NCBI GenBank assembly: GCA_905480645.1
Contig: CAJQRC010000008.1
Coordinates: forward strand, 1 to 48,709
DNA: 48,709 nt
Direction: 5' to 3'
Source: an uncultured Tateyamaria sp.
GTDB taxonomy: Bacteria; Pseudomonadota; Alphaproteobacteria; Rhodobacterales; Rhodobacteraceae
Under the pieces are notes generated by a model. It was not told the DNA's origin and did no database searches. It saw only the letters and a program-made list of their open reading frames with translations. Both the position numbers and the translations under genes were made by a program. How positions within the stretch are numbered: the first letter of the stretch is position 1; each line of letters begins with the position of its first letter. Of the stretch, positions 34,963-42,522 are shown one piece after another.

Positions 34963-36624
34963 TTGACCTTCGAAAGTATATCTAAACTAAATTATCTTCG
35001 AATGATTTGCGCTCCGCGTGTTCTGTCTGGTGCCGCGTGGGGCGTCGCAATGGCTTGTGCGCTTCCCATGCTTGCAGTTGCTCTTGCGGCTGTGACGAGT
35101 GGCACAGAGACAATAGTACATCTAGCTTCCACTGTGCTTGGCCGCTATTCTATAAACACTGTCTTTTTGATACTTTTGGTGTCAGTTGGGACGTTTGCCA
35201 TTGGAGTTGGAGCCGCATGGCTTGTAACAATGACTCACTTTAAAGGCGTAAAGTTTTTTGAAATTGCACTAGTTTTGCCGTTGGCTTTTCCAGCTTATGT
35301 ACTTGCCTATGCCTATACGAGCGTTCTTGACCACCCTGGAATAGTACAATCCACATTGAGAAATGTAATGGATTGGGGGCCGCGGGATTATTGGTTTCCC
35401 GAAATAAGAAGTCTAGGAGGGGCAGCACTAATGCTCGTTTTGGTTCTGTACCCTTATGTTTATTTATTGGCTCGAGCCTCTTTTATTCAGCAAAGTGGAT
35501 CAGCGTTTATGACTGCTCGCGGCCTTGGTGCGAGCCCTTTGGCTGCATTTTTGACTGTAAGCCTACCATTGGCGCGACCCGCGATTGCTGCTGGAGTTCT
35601 TTTAGCTGTTATGGAGACAATTGCTGATTTTGGTACAGTTGCATATTTTGGCGTGCAAACTTTTGCCACTGGTATCTACACTAGTTGGTTTTCGATGGGT
35701 GACCGAGCAGGTGCTGCACAGCTTGCAGTATGTTTATTGATGTTTGCATTCATGTTGGCAGTATTAGAGCGTATCCAACGTGGTAGAGCTAAGTATTATG
35801 ACCAAAGCCGTAGCCAAAAGCACCACGCTGCGCTGCCTTTAAAAGGCCTACGGGCAGTGTTTGCAATGGTTCTGTGCGCCATCCCTGTCCTCTTAGGCGT
35901 TATTATTCCAATTTTTTCTTTGATTGTTTTAGGTCTTGATTCTGATCAAGATTTGCTGAGTAGCCGCTATCTAGGGTTTGCGCGCAATTCGCTCGTCTTA
36001 GCGTCAACTGCTGCTTTAATTACTGTATTTGCAGCTATTGGGCTTGGGTTTTTCCAGCGAATGCAGCCTGGGCGATCCTCGACGATGGCGACCTATATCG
36101 CTCGTTTGGGCTATGCAGTGCCGGGTGGGGTAATTGCAGTTGGTTTGATGGTGCCATTTGCTGCTTTTGATAATGCAATCGACGCGTGGATGCGGACAAC
36201 CTTTAACATTTCTACCGGCCTTATGTTAACAGGCTCAATTTGGTTATTGGTTTTAGCTTATATGGTACGTTTTTTGGCTGCTGCTTTGGGTGCGTATGAA
36301 GGCGGACAATCACTGGTGCATGTACACATGGACGCAGCAAGCAGATCGCTTGGTAAAGGGCCATTCGCGACGCTTCGTAAAGTGCATCTGCCAATTTTGA
36401 CCCCAAGTTTATTGACAGCACTTTTAATAGTTTTTGTAGATGTTATGAAGGAGTTGCCTGCCACGTTGATTATGCGCCCATTTAACTATGACACCCTCGC
36501 TGTGCAGGCCTATCGGCTTGCTTCAGATGAGCGGTTAGGAGGTGCTGCCGTTCCAAGCTTAGTTATTGTGGCTTTTGGCCTCCTGCCGGTGATTTTAATC
36601 TGTCGCCAGGTTGGGCGGAGGTGA
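34963..36624 (+). CDS. Fe(3+)-type ABC transporter permease (fused two-domain)
   Basis: 553 residues with about 12 membrane segments in two BPD_transp_1 halves, like FbpB/SfuB ferric-iron permeases. Each half has an EAA-type loop: 'ARGLGASPLAAFLTVSLPLARPA' in part (first) and 'SRSLGKGPFATLRKVHLPILTPS' in part (second). 'DVMKELPATLIMRPF' near the C-terminus is typical of the iron and thiamine group. The start is TTG 34963 (CGGAA at 34951-34955) or ATG 35002. No binding protein or ATPase gene adjoins it, so it either works with subunits encoded elsewhere or transports something other than iron. Confidence 0.85.
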   Translation: MTFESISKLNYLRMICAPRVLSGAAWGVAMACALPMLAVALAAVTSGTETIVHLASTVLGRYSINTVFLILLVSVGTFAIGVGAAWLVTMTHFKGVKFFEIALVLPLAFPAYVLAYAYTSVLDHPGIVQSTLRNVMDWGPRDYWFPEIRSLGGAALMLVLVLYPYVYLLARASFIQQSGSAFMTARGLGASPLAAFLTVSLPLARPAIAAGVLLAVMETIADFGTVAYFGVQTFATGIYTSWFSMGDRAGAAQLAVCLLMFAFMLAVLERIQRGRAKYYDQSRSQKHHAALPLKGLRAVFAMVLCAIPVLLGVIIPIFSLIVLGLDSDQDLLSSRYLGFARNSLVLASTAALITVFAAIGLGFFQRMQPGRSSTMATYIARLGYAVPGGVIAVGLMVPFAAFDNAIDAWMRTTFNISTGLMLTGSIWLLVLAYMVRFLAAALGAYEGGQSLVHVHMDAASRSLGKGPFATLRKVHLPILTPSLLTALLIVFVDVMKELPATLIMRPFNYDTLAVQAYRLASDERLGGAAVPSLVIVAFGLLPVILICRQVGRR

Positions 36625-36754
36625 ATTGTTTTAAATGCGCTCTTATAACTCACAGAAGGTTTGTCGATCAAAGTCTACTCGGCTACAGCACACTTACCAT
36701 GGTAACATTTTTACTTGTCAGTATTGTTTTCCGCCCACTAAACAACAACTTCAA

Positions 36755-37648
36755 TTATGATTTTTGCTGCAATTGATAGTTCTGGTTTATGCTAATTTTG
36801 TCTTGAGTTTGCGTTTCGAAATCTGAAGAAGAATGCCTTTCGTGTAACTGTAATGATGGATCACCAAATGCGCGGTTAACCATACGACCCCGTAGAGTTG
36901 CTGGGCGGGCATCAATCTTTTTTGCCCATTTCATTACATTTGAATAGCTTTCAACATCAAGAAATTCAGCAGCCTGGTACAGTCGTCCTAAACATAGCTG
37001 TCCATACCATGGCCATATGGCTATATCTGCTATGGAAAAATCTTCACCTGCGATAAATGGCTTGTGCTCAAGTTCGCGATTAAGCACGTCCAATTGTCGT
37101 TTACTTTCCATTGCATATCTATTGATTGGATATTTATATTTTTCTGGTGCATAGGCATAAAAGTGGCCAAATCCGCCTCCCAAGAAGGGTGCTGAACCCA
37201 TCTGCCACATTAACCAGTTTAGAACTTCGGTTCGGTTGGTACCGGACATTGGTAAGAACATACTGAATTTTTCGGCCAAATGCATCAGAATAGATCCACT
37301 TTCAAATACACGTAAAACCGTATGATCAGAATGGTCAAATAGTGCGGGGATCTTTGAGTTTGGATTAACTCCTACAAAGCCAGAGCCAAATTGTTCACCT
37401 TTACTAATATCGATCCTCCATGCGTCGTATTCTGCGTCCTGGACCCCAGCCTCTAGCAACTCCTCAAATAGTATTGTGACTTTCACGCCATTGGGAGTTG
37501 CATCTGAATACAGTTGAAATGGATGATTTCCGACTGGCAAACCTTTTTCCAGGGTGGGACCAGCGGTCGGTCTATTAATCGATGCGAACTTACCGCCACT
37601 TTCTTCATCCCAAGCCCATTTTTCTGGTGGGTTATATGTAGGTTCCAT
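36755..37648 (-). CDS. yghU: YghU-type glutathione S-transferase
   Basis: About 297 residues. The characteristic YghU N-terminus ('TYNPPEKWAWDEESGGKFA') is followed by a thioredoxin-like domain ('YSDATPNGVKVTILFEELLEAG', 'NPNSKIPALFDH', 'FESGSILMHLAEKF') and an all-alpha domain ('PFLGGGFGHFYAYAPEKY'). E. coli YghU has disulfide-bond reductase and organic-hydroperoxide activity with two glutathiones bound. I chose the ATG at 37648 because it matches the E. coli start; the frame is open to 37714. A C-terminal tail of about 25 polar residues is longer than usual. It is monocistronic. Confidence 0.9.
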   Translation of the reverse strand: MEPTYNPPEKWAWDEESGGKFASINRPTAGPTLEKGLPVGNHPFQLYSDATPNGVKVTILFEELLEAGVQDAEYDAWRIDISKGEQFGSGFVGVNPNSKIPALFDHSDHTVLRVFESGSILMHLAEKFSMFLPMSGTNRTEVLNWLMWQMGSAPFLGGGFGHFYAYAPEKYKYPINRYAMESKRQLDVLNRELEHKPFIAGEDFSIADIAIWPWYGQLCLGRLYQAAEFLDVESYSNVMKWAKKIDARPATLRGRMVNRAFGDPSLQLHERHSSSDFETQTQDKISINQNYQLQQKS

Positions 37649-37960
37649 TGGGGTAAGCCTTTTATTAGTTGTAAACGTTGGAAAGTAAGGTTTTGTCTTA
37701 TCGAGAAACAGCAATATCTGAGGATAAAATGGATACTGTAAACAGACTTGCGCTATAATTTAGACATTGAAAAACCTATAGGCAATTTTAATCGCTCTGT
37801 TTGTTCATATAAGTTAGTATAGCGCTAAGAGTTTTAGTCCCTGACAGAAGAAAGTTGCATAAAGTGACGGTTAAATAACATTTGGAAAAGTCATTTGATT
37901 TATTAGATATGTGTGGACGAAAGCTATTTTTGAATTTTCATGATCATTCATTGGATAAAT

Positions 37961-37989
37961 AAAAAAGCCGCTCAAATGGAGCGGCTTTT
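37961..37989 (-). terminator. rho-independent terminator of rpmJ
   Basis: AAAAGCCGCTC (37963-37973) and GAGCGGCTTTT (37979-37989) form an 11-bp stem with a 5-base loop. Read on the minus strand it ends in a T-run, directly behind rpmJ. The 300-base stretch from here back to the GST gene start holds no other gene I can see. Confidence 0.9.
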
Positions 37990-38011
37990 GAAAATTACCT
38001 GATCGCTGGAG

Positions 38012-38137
38012 CTAGCCTTGGCGTGCTTTAAATCTAGGCTGTGTTTTGTTAATAACGTAAACACGCCCCTTACGGCGTACTATACGACAGTCACGGTGCC
38101 GACTTTTAAGAGAGCGGAGCGAGTTGCGAACCTTCAT
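38012..38137 (-). CDS. rpmJ: 50S ribosomal protein L36
   Basis: A 41-residue basic protein: it opens [17 protein letters not shown] and ends [12 protein letters not shown]. This is the 41-residue L36 form common in alphaproteobacteria, with only one Cys of the zinc-binding set, i.e. the zinc-independent type. The start CAT (38137-38135 on the minus strand) is preceded by AGGAAG. It is followed by a strong terminator and lies downstream of tRNA-Val, with which it may share a transcript. It was found by reading the spacer, since it is short. Confidence 0.97.
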   Translation of the reverse strand: MKVRNSLRSLKSRHRDCRIVRRKGRVYVINKTQPRFKARQG

Positions 38138-38246
38138 GGCGCTTCTTCCTAATGTTTGATGGCGCGAAGCAGCGCCTATTTAAATTAAAGCACTAGCGTG
38201 CCGGTTTAGTATGCAACATGGCAAAACTGCCTTGCGCGTAATGCGG

Positions 38247-38321
38247 TGGTGGGAGATACAAGGATCGAACTTGTGACCCCTTCGATGTCAACGAAGTGCT
38301 CTACCGCTGAGCTAATCCCCC
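38247..38321 (-). tRNA. tRNA-Val (anticodon GAC)
   Basis: 75 bases including an encoded CCA. Minus-strand acceptor GGGGGAT pairs with ATCTCCC, the D-arm reads AGCTCAGCGGTAGAGC, the anticodon stem CTTCG/CGAAG encloses TTGACAT (anticodon GAC), and the T-arm contains GTTCGATCC. All four stems fold correctly. Confidence 0.97.
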
Positions 38322-38469
38322 ACATCTAATCTCCTCAAAAACTGTACCCTCAGTAGTGATGGGGGTCAGCAGTCAAAGCGAGTGGTTGGCGTATAAAAGG
38401 AGTCGACGTTGGGATCAAGGGCTTTTGGCTTTTGTGGTGTATGCGCTATATAAATGACAAGGAGAGATC

Positions 38470-39330
38470 ATGCCTAAAGACGCTTACTCAGTTATCCAAC
38501 CTGAAAAACGCACTAGTTGCCTAGTTTTTGCTTCGCCGCATTCGGGTAACTGCTACCCTATCAATTTTTTGCGCAGCACTGTTTTGAATGAAATGGAAAT
38601 TCGTTCTTCTGAGGACGCTTTTGTTGATCGGCTATTTGATGCGGCCCCAACTTTTGGCGCTCCACTACTTATGGCCAGCGTTCCTCGTGCTTTTGTAGAT
38701 TTTAATCGTAGTGCTGAAGAATTGGATCCAAGCATAATAGAAGATGTACATTTTTCAGGCCATAATCCCCGTATTTCAAGCGGTTTAGGTGTAATCCCAC
38801 GTGTCGTTGCCAATGGTCGTGCCATCTATCAAGGAAAAATCAGCTTTCAAGAGGCTGATCGCAGAATTTCAAAGTACTGGAAGCCTTATCACATTAAACT
38901 TCAAGAATTGTTGGGTTTGGCACAGAAAACCCATGGTCAAGCAATACTGATTGATTGTCATTCAATGCCCCGTGAAGCAATGGACGGGCGAGCACGTGTT
39001 GGAATGAAACGTCCTGATGTTGTTTTGGGCGATCGGTTTGGTGCTTCTTCAGGGCACATGATTATGGAAAAAGTAGAGGCAGCGTTTGAATCTGCGGGCT
39101 TTAACGTAGCCCGTAACTCTCCTTTTGCTGGTGCTTACACTACTCAGGTTTATGGCCGGCCAACGCATAATCAGCATTCTATACAGGTTGAGATAGATCG
39201 GTCACTTTATATGAACGAAAGGCTGATTTGTCCAAATGACGGTTTTGAGGAGACACGTAGACGTTTACATAATGTGATCGAGGAGATTGTATCAATTGGT
39301 CAAGTACTAACGCCTGTAGCTGCAGAATAG
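38470..39330 (+). CDS. N-formylglutamate amidohydrolase family protein
   Basis: 286 residues of the FGase family (HutG-type, zinc-dependent). Visible elements are 'FASPHSGNCYP' near residue 20, 'SVPRAFVDFNRSAEELDP', 'LIDCHSMPREA' with a likely metal-binding His, and 'YGRPTHNQHSIQVEIDRSLYM'. The family hydrolyses N-formylglutamate to formate and glutamate at the end of one histidine-degradation route, or acts on other N-formyl or N-acyl amino acids. No hut genes adjoin it, so the substrate is open. ATG 38470 follows AAGGAGAG. It is convergent with dinB. Confidence 0.86.
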   Translation: MPKDAYSVIQPEKRTSCLVFASPHSGNCYPINFLRSTVLNEMEIRSSEDAFVDRLFDAAPTFGAPLLMASVPRAFVDFNRSAEELDPSIIEDVHFSGHNPRISSGLGVIPRVVANGRAIYQGKISFQEADRRISKYWKPYHIKLQELLGLAQKTHGQAILIDCHSMPREAMDGRARVGMKRPDVVLGDRFGASSGHMIMEKVEAAFESAGFNVARNSPFAGAYTTQVYGRPTHNQHSIQVEIDRSLYMNERLICPNDGFEETRRRLHNVIEEIVSIGQVLTPVAAE

Positions 39331-39373
39331 CACTTGTCCAAAAGATTTTTTCTGCCATATGCAACAAATGACG

Positions 39374-40627
39374 TTATCTCAAAGCACGTCCTTTAAGAAT
39401 TGCATTATCACCGAAACGACCTCTAATTTCGTCAGTTGCGCGTTCAGCCTGATTACGTTTGTACGCCCCTTGGTCTAAAAGATCCCCAGATTGTTCCGCC
39501 TCTTTGCCGCAGCACAAATCACTTATCCCGCAACCTAATAGACGATAGGGGCCTTTTTCATTTACTTGCTCGAATAGGTTTCGCGCTGTACGATATATAG
39601 TATCGGCAAGTTGTGTGGGGTCTCGCAAAGAAACCCGTCGAGTTAATATTGAATGATCTTTTCGCTTTAATTTAAGTGTTATTACTCGGCCTGCCAAGCC
39701 TTTGGCTTTAGAACGGTCAGATACCTTAGTAGCCATCCTCCATAAGTGTCCATCAAGAACATCAAGGTCACTTGTATCATCTTGAAAAGTTGTCTCATTA
39801 CTTATTGATTTTACCGCACGATTTTGCTGTATGGCTCTATTGTCTTGTCCTCTCGCGAGGTACCATAAACGTTCACCCGTGGACCCAAATCTATCAATTA
39901 AATCTGTCCGTTTCCAGCGCAATAAATCTGTGAATGTGCGAATGCCGGCTTTGTCTAGAGACATCTGTGCTGTAGGGCCAATACCCCAGATTAGCCGCAC
40001 GGACTTGTCTTTCAAGAACTTTGGGGTGTCGGCTAGCCCAATGATCGAAAAACCACGAGGTTTTTCTAAGTCAGAGGCAACTTTAGCCAAAAATTTATTA
40101 TGACTTAGGCCAATTGAACCAGTTAGTCCTAATTCATCATTCATGCGCTTAACTAATTTCGCTAACATAACAGCTGGAGGTTTGCCGTGTAGACGCGCAG
40201 TACCTGTCAGATCTAGAAATGCTTCGTCCAATGATAAAGGCTCAATTGCAGGTGTCATTTCCTCCATCATGCGATGAATGGCTTTTGATGTTTCAGCATA
40301 CACCTCCATTCTGGGCTTTATAATGATGGCAGCAGGGCACAGTTTAAGTGCTTGAAACATTGGCATTGCAGACCGTACGCCTTGTATCCGAGCTATATAG
40401 CAGGCTGTAGATACTACTCCTCGACGCCCGCCACCAATGATAACTGGTTTTCCTTTGAGAGCTGGATTGTCCCGTTTTTCAACGGAAGCGTAGAATGCAT
40501 CGCAGTCCATATGCGCTATTGATAAATTAAATAGCTCAGGGTGACTCACCGTGCGAGGGCTGCCACAGTCTGGACAACGCTGTGCAGCATTAAAATCAGT
40601 AAGGCAATCGCGGCAAAGACTGGGCAT
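39374..40627 (-). CDS. dinB: DNA polymerase IV with N-terminal zinc knuckle
   Basis: 417 residues, Y-family translesion polymerase. 'AHMDCDAFYASVEKR' (near residue 41) and 'SLDEAFLDLT' carry the metal-binding carboxylates; the little-finger domain follows to about residue 360. An extra N-terminal segment has Cys5, Cys8, Cys18 and Cys21 in CxxC pairs (CRDC, CPDC), a likely zinc knuckle absent from E. coli DinB but seen in Rhodobacterales homologues. It copies past damaged bases with low fidelity. No LexA box was recognisable in the AT-rich upstream spacer. ATG at 40627. Confidence 0.93.
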   Translation of the reverse strand: MPSLCRDCLTDFNAAQRCPDCGSPRTVSHPELFNLSIAHMDCDAFYASVEKRDNPALKGKPVIIGGGRRGVVSTACYIARIQGVRSAMPMFQALKLCPAAIIIKPRMEVYAETSKAIHRMMEEMTPAIEPLSLDEAFLDLTGTARLHGKPPAVMLAKLVKRMNDELGLTGSIGLSHNKFLAKVASDLEKPRGFSIIGLADTPKFLKDKSVRLIWGIGPTAQMSLDKAGIRTFTDLLRWKRTDLIDRFGSTGERLWYLARGQDNRAIQQNRAVKSISNETTFQDDTSDLDVLDGHLWRMATKVSDRSKAKGLAGRVITLKLKRKDHSILTRRVSLRDPTQLADTIYRTARNLFEQVNEKGPYRLLGCGISDLCCGKEAEQSGDLLDQGAYKRNQAERATDEIRGRFGDNAILKGRALR

Positions 40628-41083
40628 GAAAACTTTTAATTTGTTTTTTACTGTAGCTGATAAACTTTAAAAAGCATACGGTATCTAAGTATGTGGGTTC
40701 AAAATAAATCTGATTTGAGATACTAAATAAGTTATAAGCAGATCACTTTCTGTTTGTTAAACCCATTTGGCATCTGATTTAAATAAATTACTAGTTATTA
40801 AGCGGAACACGAAAGACGTTTAGTTTGCTCACTGGCAGAATGTTCATTTTTGAAACCTAATGACGAGCTTTTTAATTTATAAAACAACTTTAAAAGACGT
40901 TGTCCGGACTGCAGTTTTAAGTGCTTGTAATCTAAACTTTTGAGCCCGTTGTTGTGAGGATTCCCAATAATCAGGCCCATGTTGTATATTCAAAGTAAAG
41001 CTTTTAGGTATAACCAAAATTCTAGGATTGATAATCAGTTATTAAATGACAATTTAACATATTCTCAAGCTTGGAAATTTAGT
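40628..41083. other. AT-rich spacer between dinB and the hairpin region
   Basis: About 450 bases without a convincing gene. A 60-codon minus-strand frame at 40798-40980 is open but has no recognisable family, no good ribosome binding site and a composition like the surrounding AT-rich DNA. Confidence 0.4.
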
Positions 41084-41160
41084 GGGGCCTGTTAGAAAGA
41101 AGGCCCCCCGCAAATTTAGCGGGGGGAAGGTGACGAACCACAGGAAGAACAGGTTCGTCA
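41084..41160 (-). ncRNA. stacked hairpins: possible small RNA or complex pyrF 3' end
   Basis: Three perfect inverted repeats crowd into 77 bases: GGGGCC/GGCCCC (41084-41089/41102-41107), CCCCCCGC/GCGGGGGG (41104-41111/41119-41126) and TGACGAACC/GGTTCGTCA (41131-41139/41152-41160). The first two share bases and cannot form together. Read on the minus strand, a 9-bp hairpin with a pyrimidine-rich loop (TGTTCTTCCTGT) precedes a GC-rich hairpin and a CCTTCTTTCT tract, the layout of a small RNA with terminator. It lies about 120 bases after pyrF. Strand and function are inference. Confidence 0.4.
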
Positions 41161-41280
41161 GGGAGAATTCCATACTATCTACATGACACTAAATCTGTTG
41201 AATGGCTAAATAAAAATTCTAATTATTTCAATATGCAGTGGTATGTTGCTTATTAAGCACAAGCTGTGGAATGTGATCTA

Positions 41281-41997
41281 TTATGACCGCTCGCTATCAC
41301 TCTCTGCGTGGGATATTTCAGATACAATTTTTTTAACCGCTGTAACCGGGTCTGCAGCTTTCCAGATGGGACGCCCAATTACGAGATGGTCCGCACCATT
41401 TTTTATGGCGTTTCCCGGAGTTGCAACGCGTTTTTGATCTCCAAAATCATCGCCCATAGGCCGTACCCCTGGCGTCACTATAAGTCGATCTTGTGCGGCA
41501 GATAACCTCCGGATTACAGCAGCTTCTTGAGGGGATGCAATAACGCCATCAGCACCTGCTTCGAATGCCTTGACTGCACGCGCCTGTACCAAATCTGTTA
41601 CGTTACCTGCTGTAATCATGCTCATATCTAAATCAGCCCGATCAAGTGATGTAAGAATTGTGACGGCGAGTATTTTCATGTCACTATCAGCGGCACCTTC
41701 TTTGGCGGCGCGTACGACATGTGGATCGCCGTGTACTGTAAGGAAATCAAGATCGAATTGAGCCAACCCACGCACCGCTGCTTCAATTGTTGCTCCGATG
41801 TCAAACAGTTTCATATCCAGAAATATGCGTTTTCCATGTTCTTGTTTAAGTTCATTGGCCAGTGCAAGCCCACCGCCTGTGAGCATTCCCAATCCAATTT
41901 TGTAAAACCCGACACTGTCTCCGAGAAGTTGGACCAGTTTCAGCCCTGCTAAAGCATTTGGCACATCAAGTGCCACTATCAATCTGTCGTCTGCCAT
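41281..41997 (-). CDS. pyrF: orotidine 5'-phosphate decarboxylase
   Basis: 238 residues from the ATG at 41997 ('MADDRLIVALDVPN', the usual opening); a TTG at 42018 would add seven residues. The catalytic Asp-Lys-Asp array is in 'IFLDMKLFDIGATI', and the phosphate-binding 'VTPGVRP' and 'ADHLVIGRPI' segments follow. It decarboxylates OMP to UMP, the last step of pyrimidine synthesis, as a cytoplasmic TIM-barrel dimer. It stands alone, divergent from clpB across a 525-base spacer. Confidence 0.95.
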   Translation of the reverse strand: MADDRLIVALDVPNALAGLKLVQLLGDSVGFYKIGLGMLTGGGLALANELKQEHGKRIFLDMKLFDIGATIEAAVRGLAQFDLDFLTVHGDPHVVRAAKEGAADSDMKILAVTILTSLDRADLDMSMITAGNVTDLVQARAVKAFEAGADGVIASPQEAAVIRRLSAAQDRLIVTPGVRPMGDDFGDQKRVATPGNAIKNGADHLVIGRPIWKAADPVTAVKKIVSEISHAESDSERS

Positions 41998-42419
41998 CCT
42001 GTAAGTGCCCCGCTGCAATTTGTCTGTTGATAGGCAGGTGGAGCTTCAAAGTCTATTAGTCATAATACCCAGTTTGGCACGGAACATAGGGAACATTATT
42101 TATAGATTTTCAATATACACGAAAGCTGTGCTATTTATGTAAGAGATTTTAATTATGTGAATTTCTGGATTGTCTACATTTAAATTTTACGATTATGAAG
42201 CTGTCCGCTTCCAAGGGTTTGACTATTTCTCTGTAAATTTAAGCTAAATCACCAAAGGATTTTATCCTTTTGGGTAATTCTGAATAATGCTTGAAATAAT
42301 GATCTGGTGGATTTTAAAGAATTTTGAAATTTTTTAAGATGAAAATTGTATGCAGAGAGTTAATTCTCTGCATGAATTCTCAGTCGCTTTGCTCGTTTTA
42401 ACAAAAGTGACGTGTTGCT
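41998..42419. other. AT-rich divergent spacer between pyrF and the clpB promoter
   Basis: About 420 bases with no gene seen. It contains a small hairpin (AAAGGAT 42254-42260 with ATCCTTT 42264-42270, extended by flanking ACC/GGGT) and a larger palindrome (ATGCAGAGA 42350-42358 with TCTCTGCAT 42365-42373). Either could be an operator or an RNA structure. Confidence 0.45.
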
Positions 42420-42448
42420 CTTGTGCAACGATTGTAGGTGCCCCATTT
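42420..42448 (+). promoter_or_regulatory. RpoH (sigma-32) heat-shock promoter of clpB
   Basis: CTTGTGC (42420-42426) and CCCCATTT (42441-42448) are separated by 14 bases, a close match to the sigma-32 pattern CTTG ... CCCCATnT. It lies about 75 bases ahead of the clpB ATG. Confidence 0.85.
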
Positions 42449-42522
42449 ACTAATAGAGGCCCGTTAGCCTTGCGTGCCTGATTGAGGGCGTAAAACAACG
42501 GGCGCTAAAAAGGAGAAATACC

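Noticed and set aside
36694-36705. TTACCATGGTAA palindrome between the iron permease and GST genes
   Set aside because: It has no loop and sits between convergent genes, so it is neither a good terminator nor an operator; a 12-bp palindrome can occur by chance.
40798-40980. 60-codon minus-strand ORF in the dinB-pyrF spacer
   Set aside because: No family resemblance, no clear ribosome binding site and a composition like random AT-rich DNA; kept out of the gene list.
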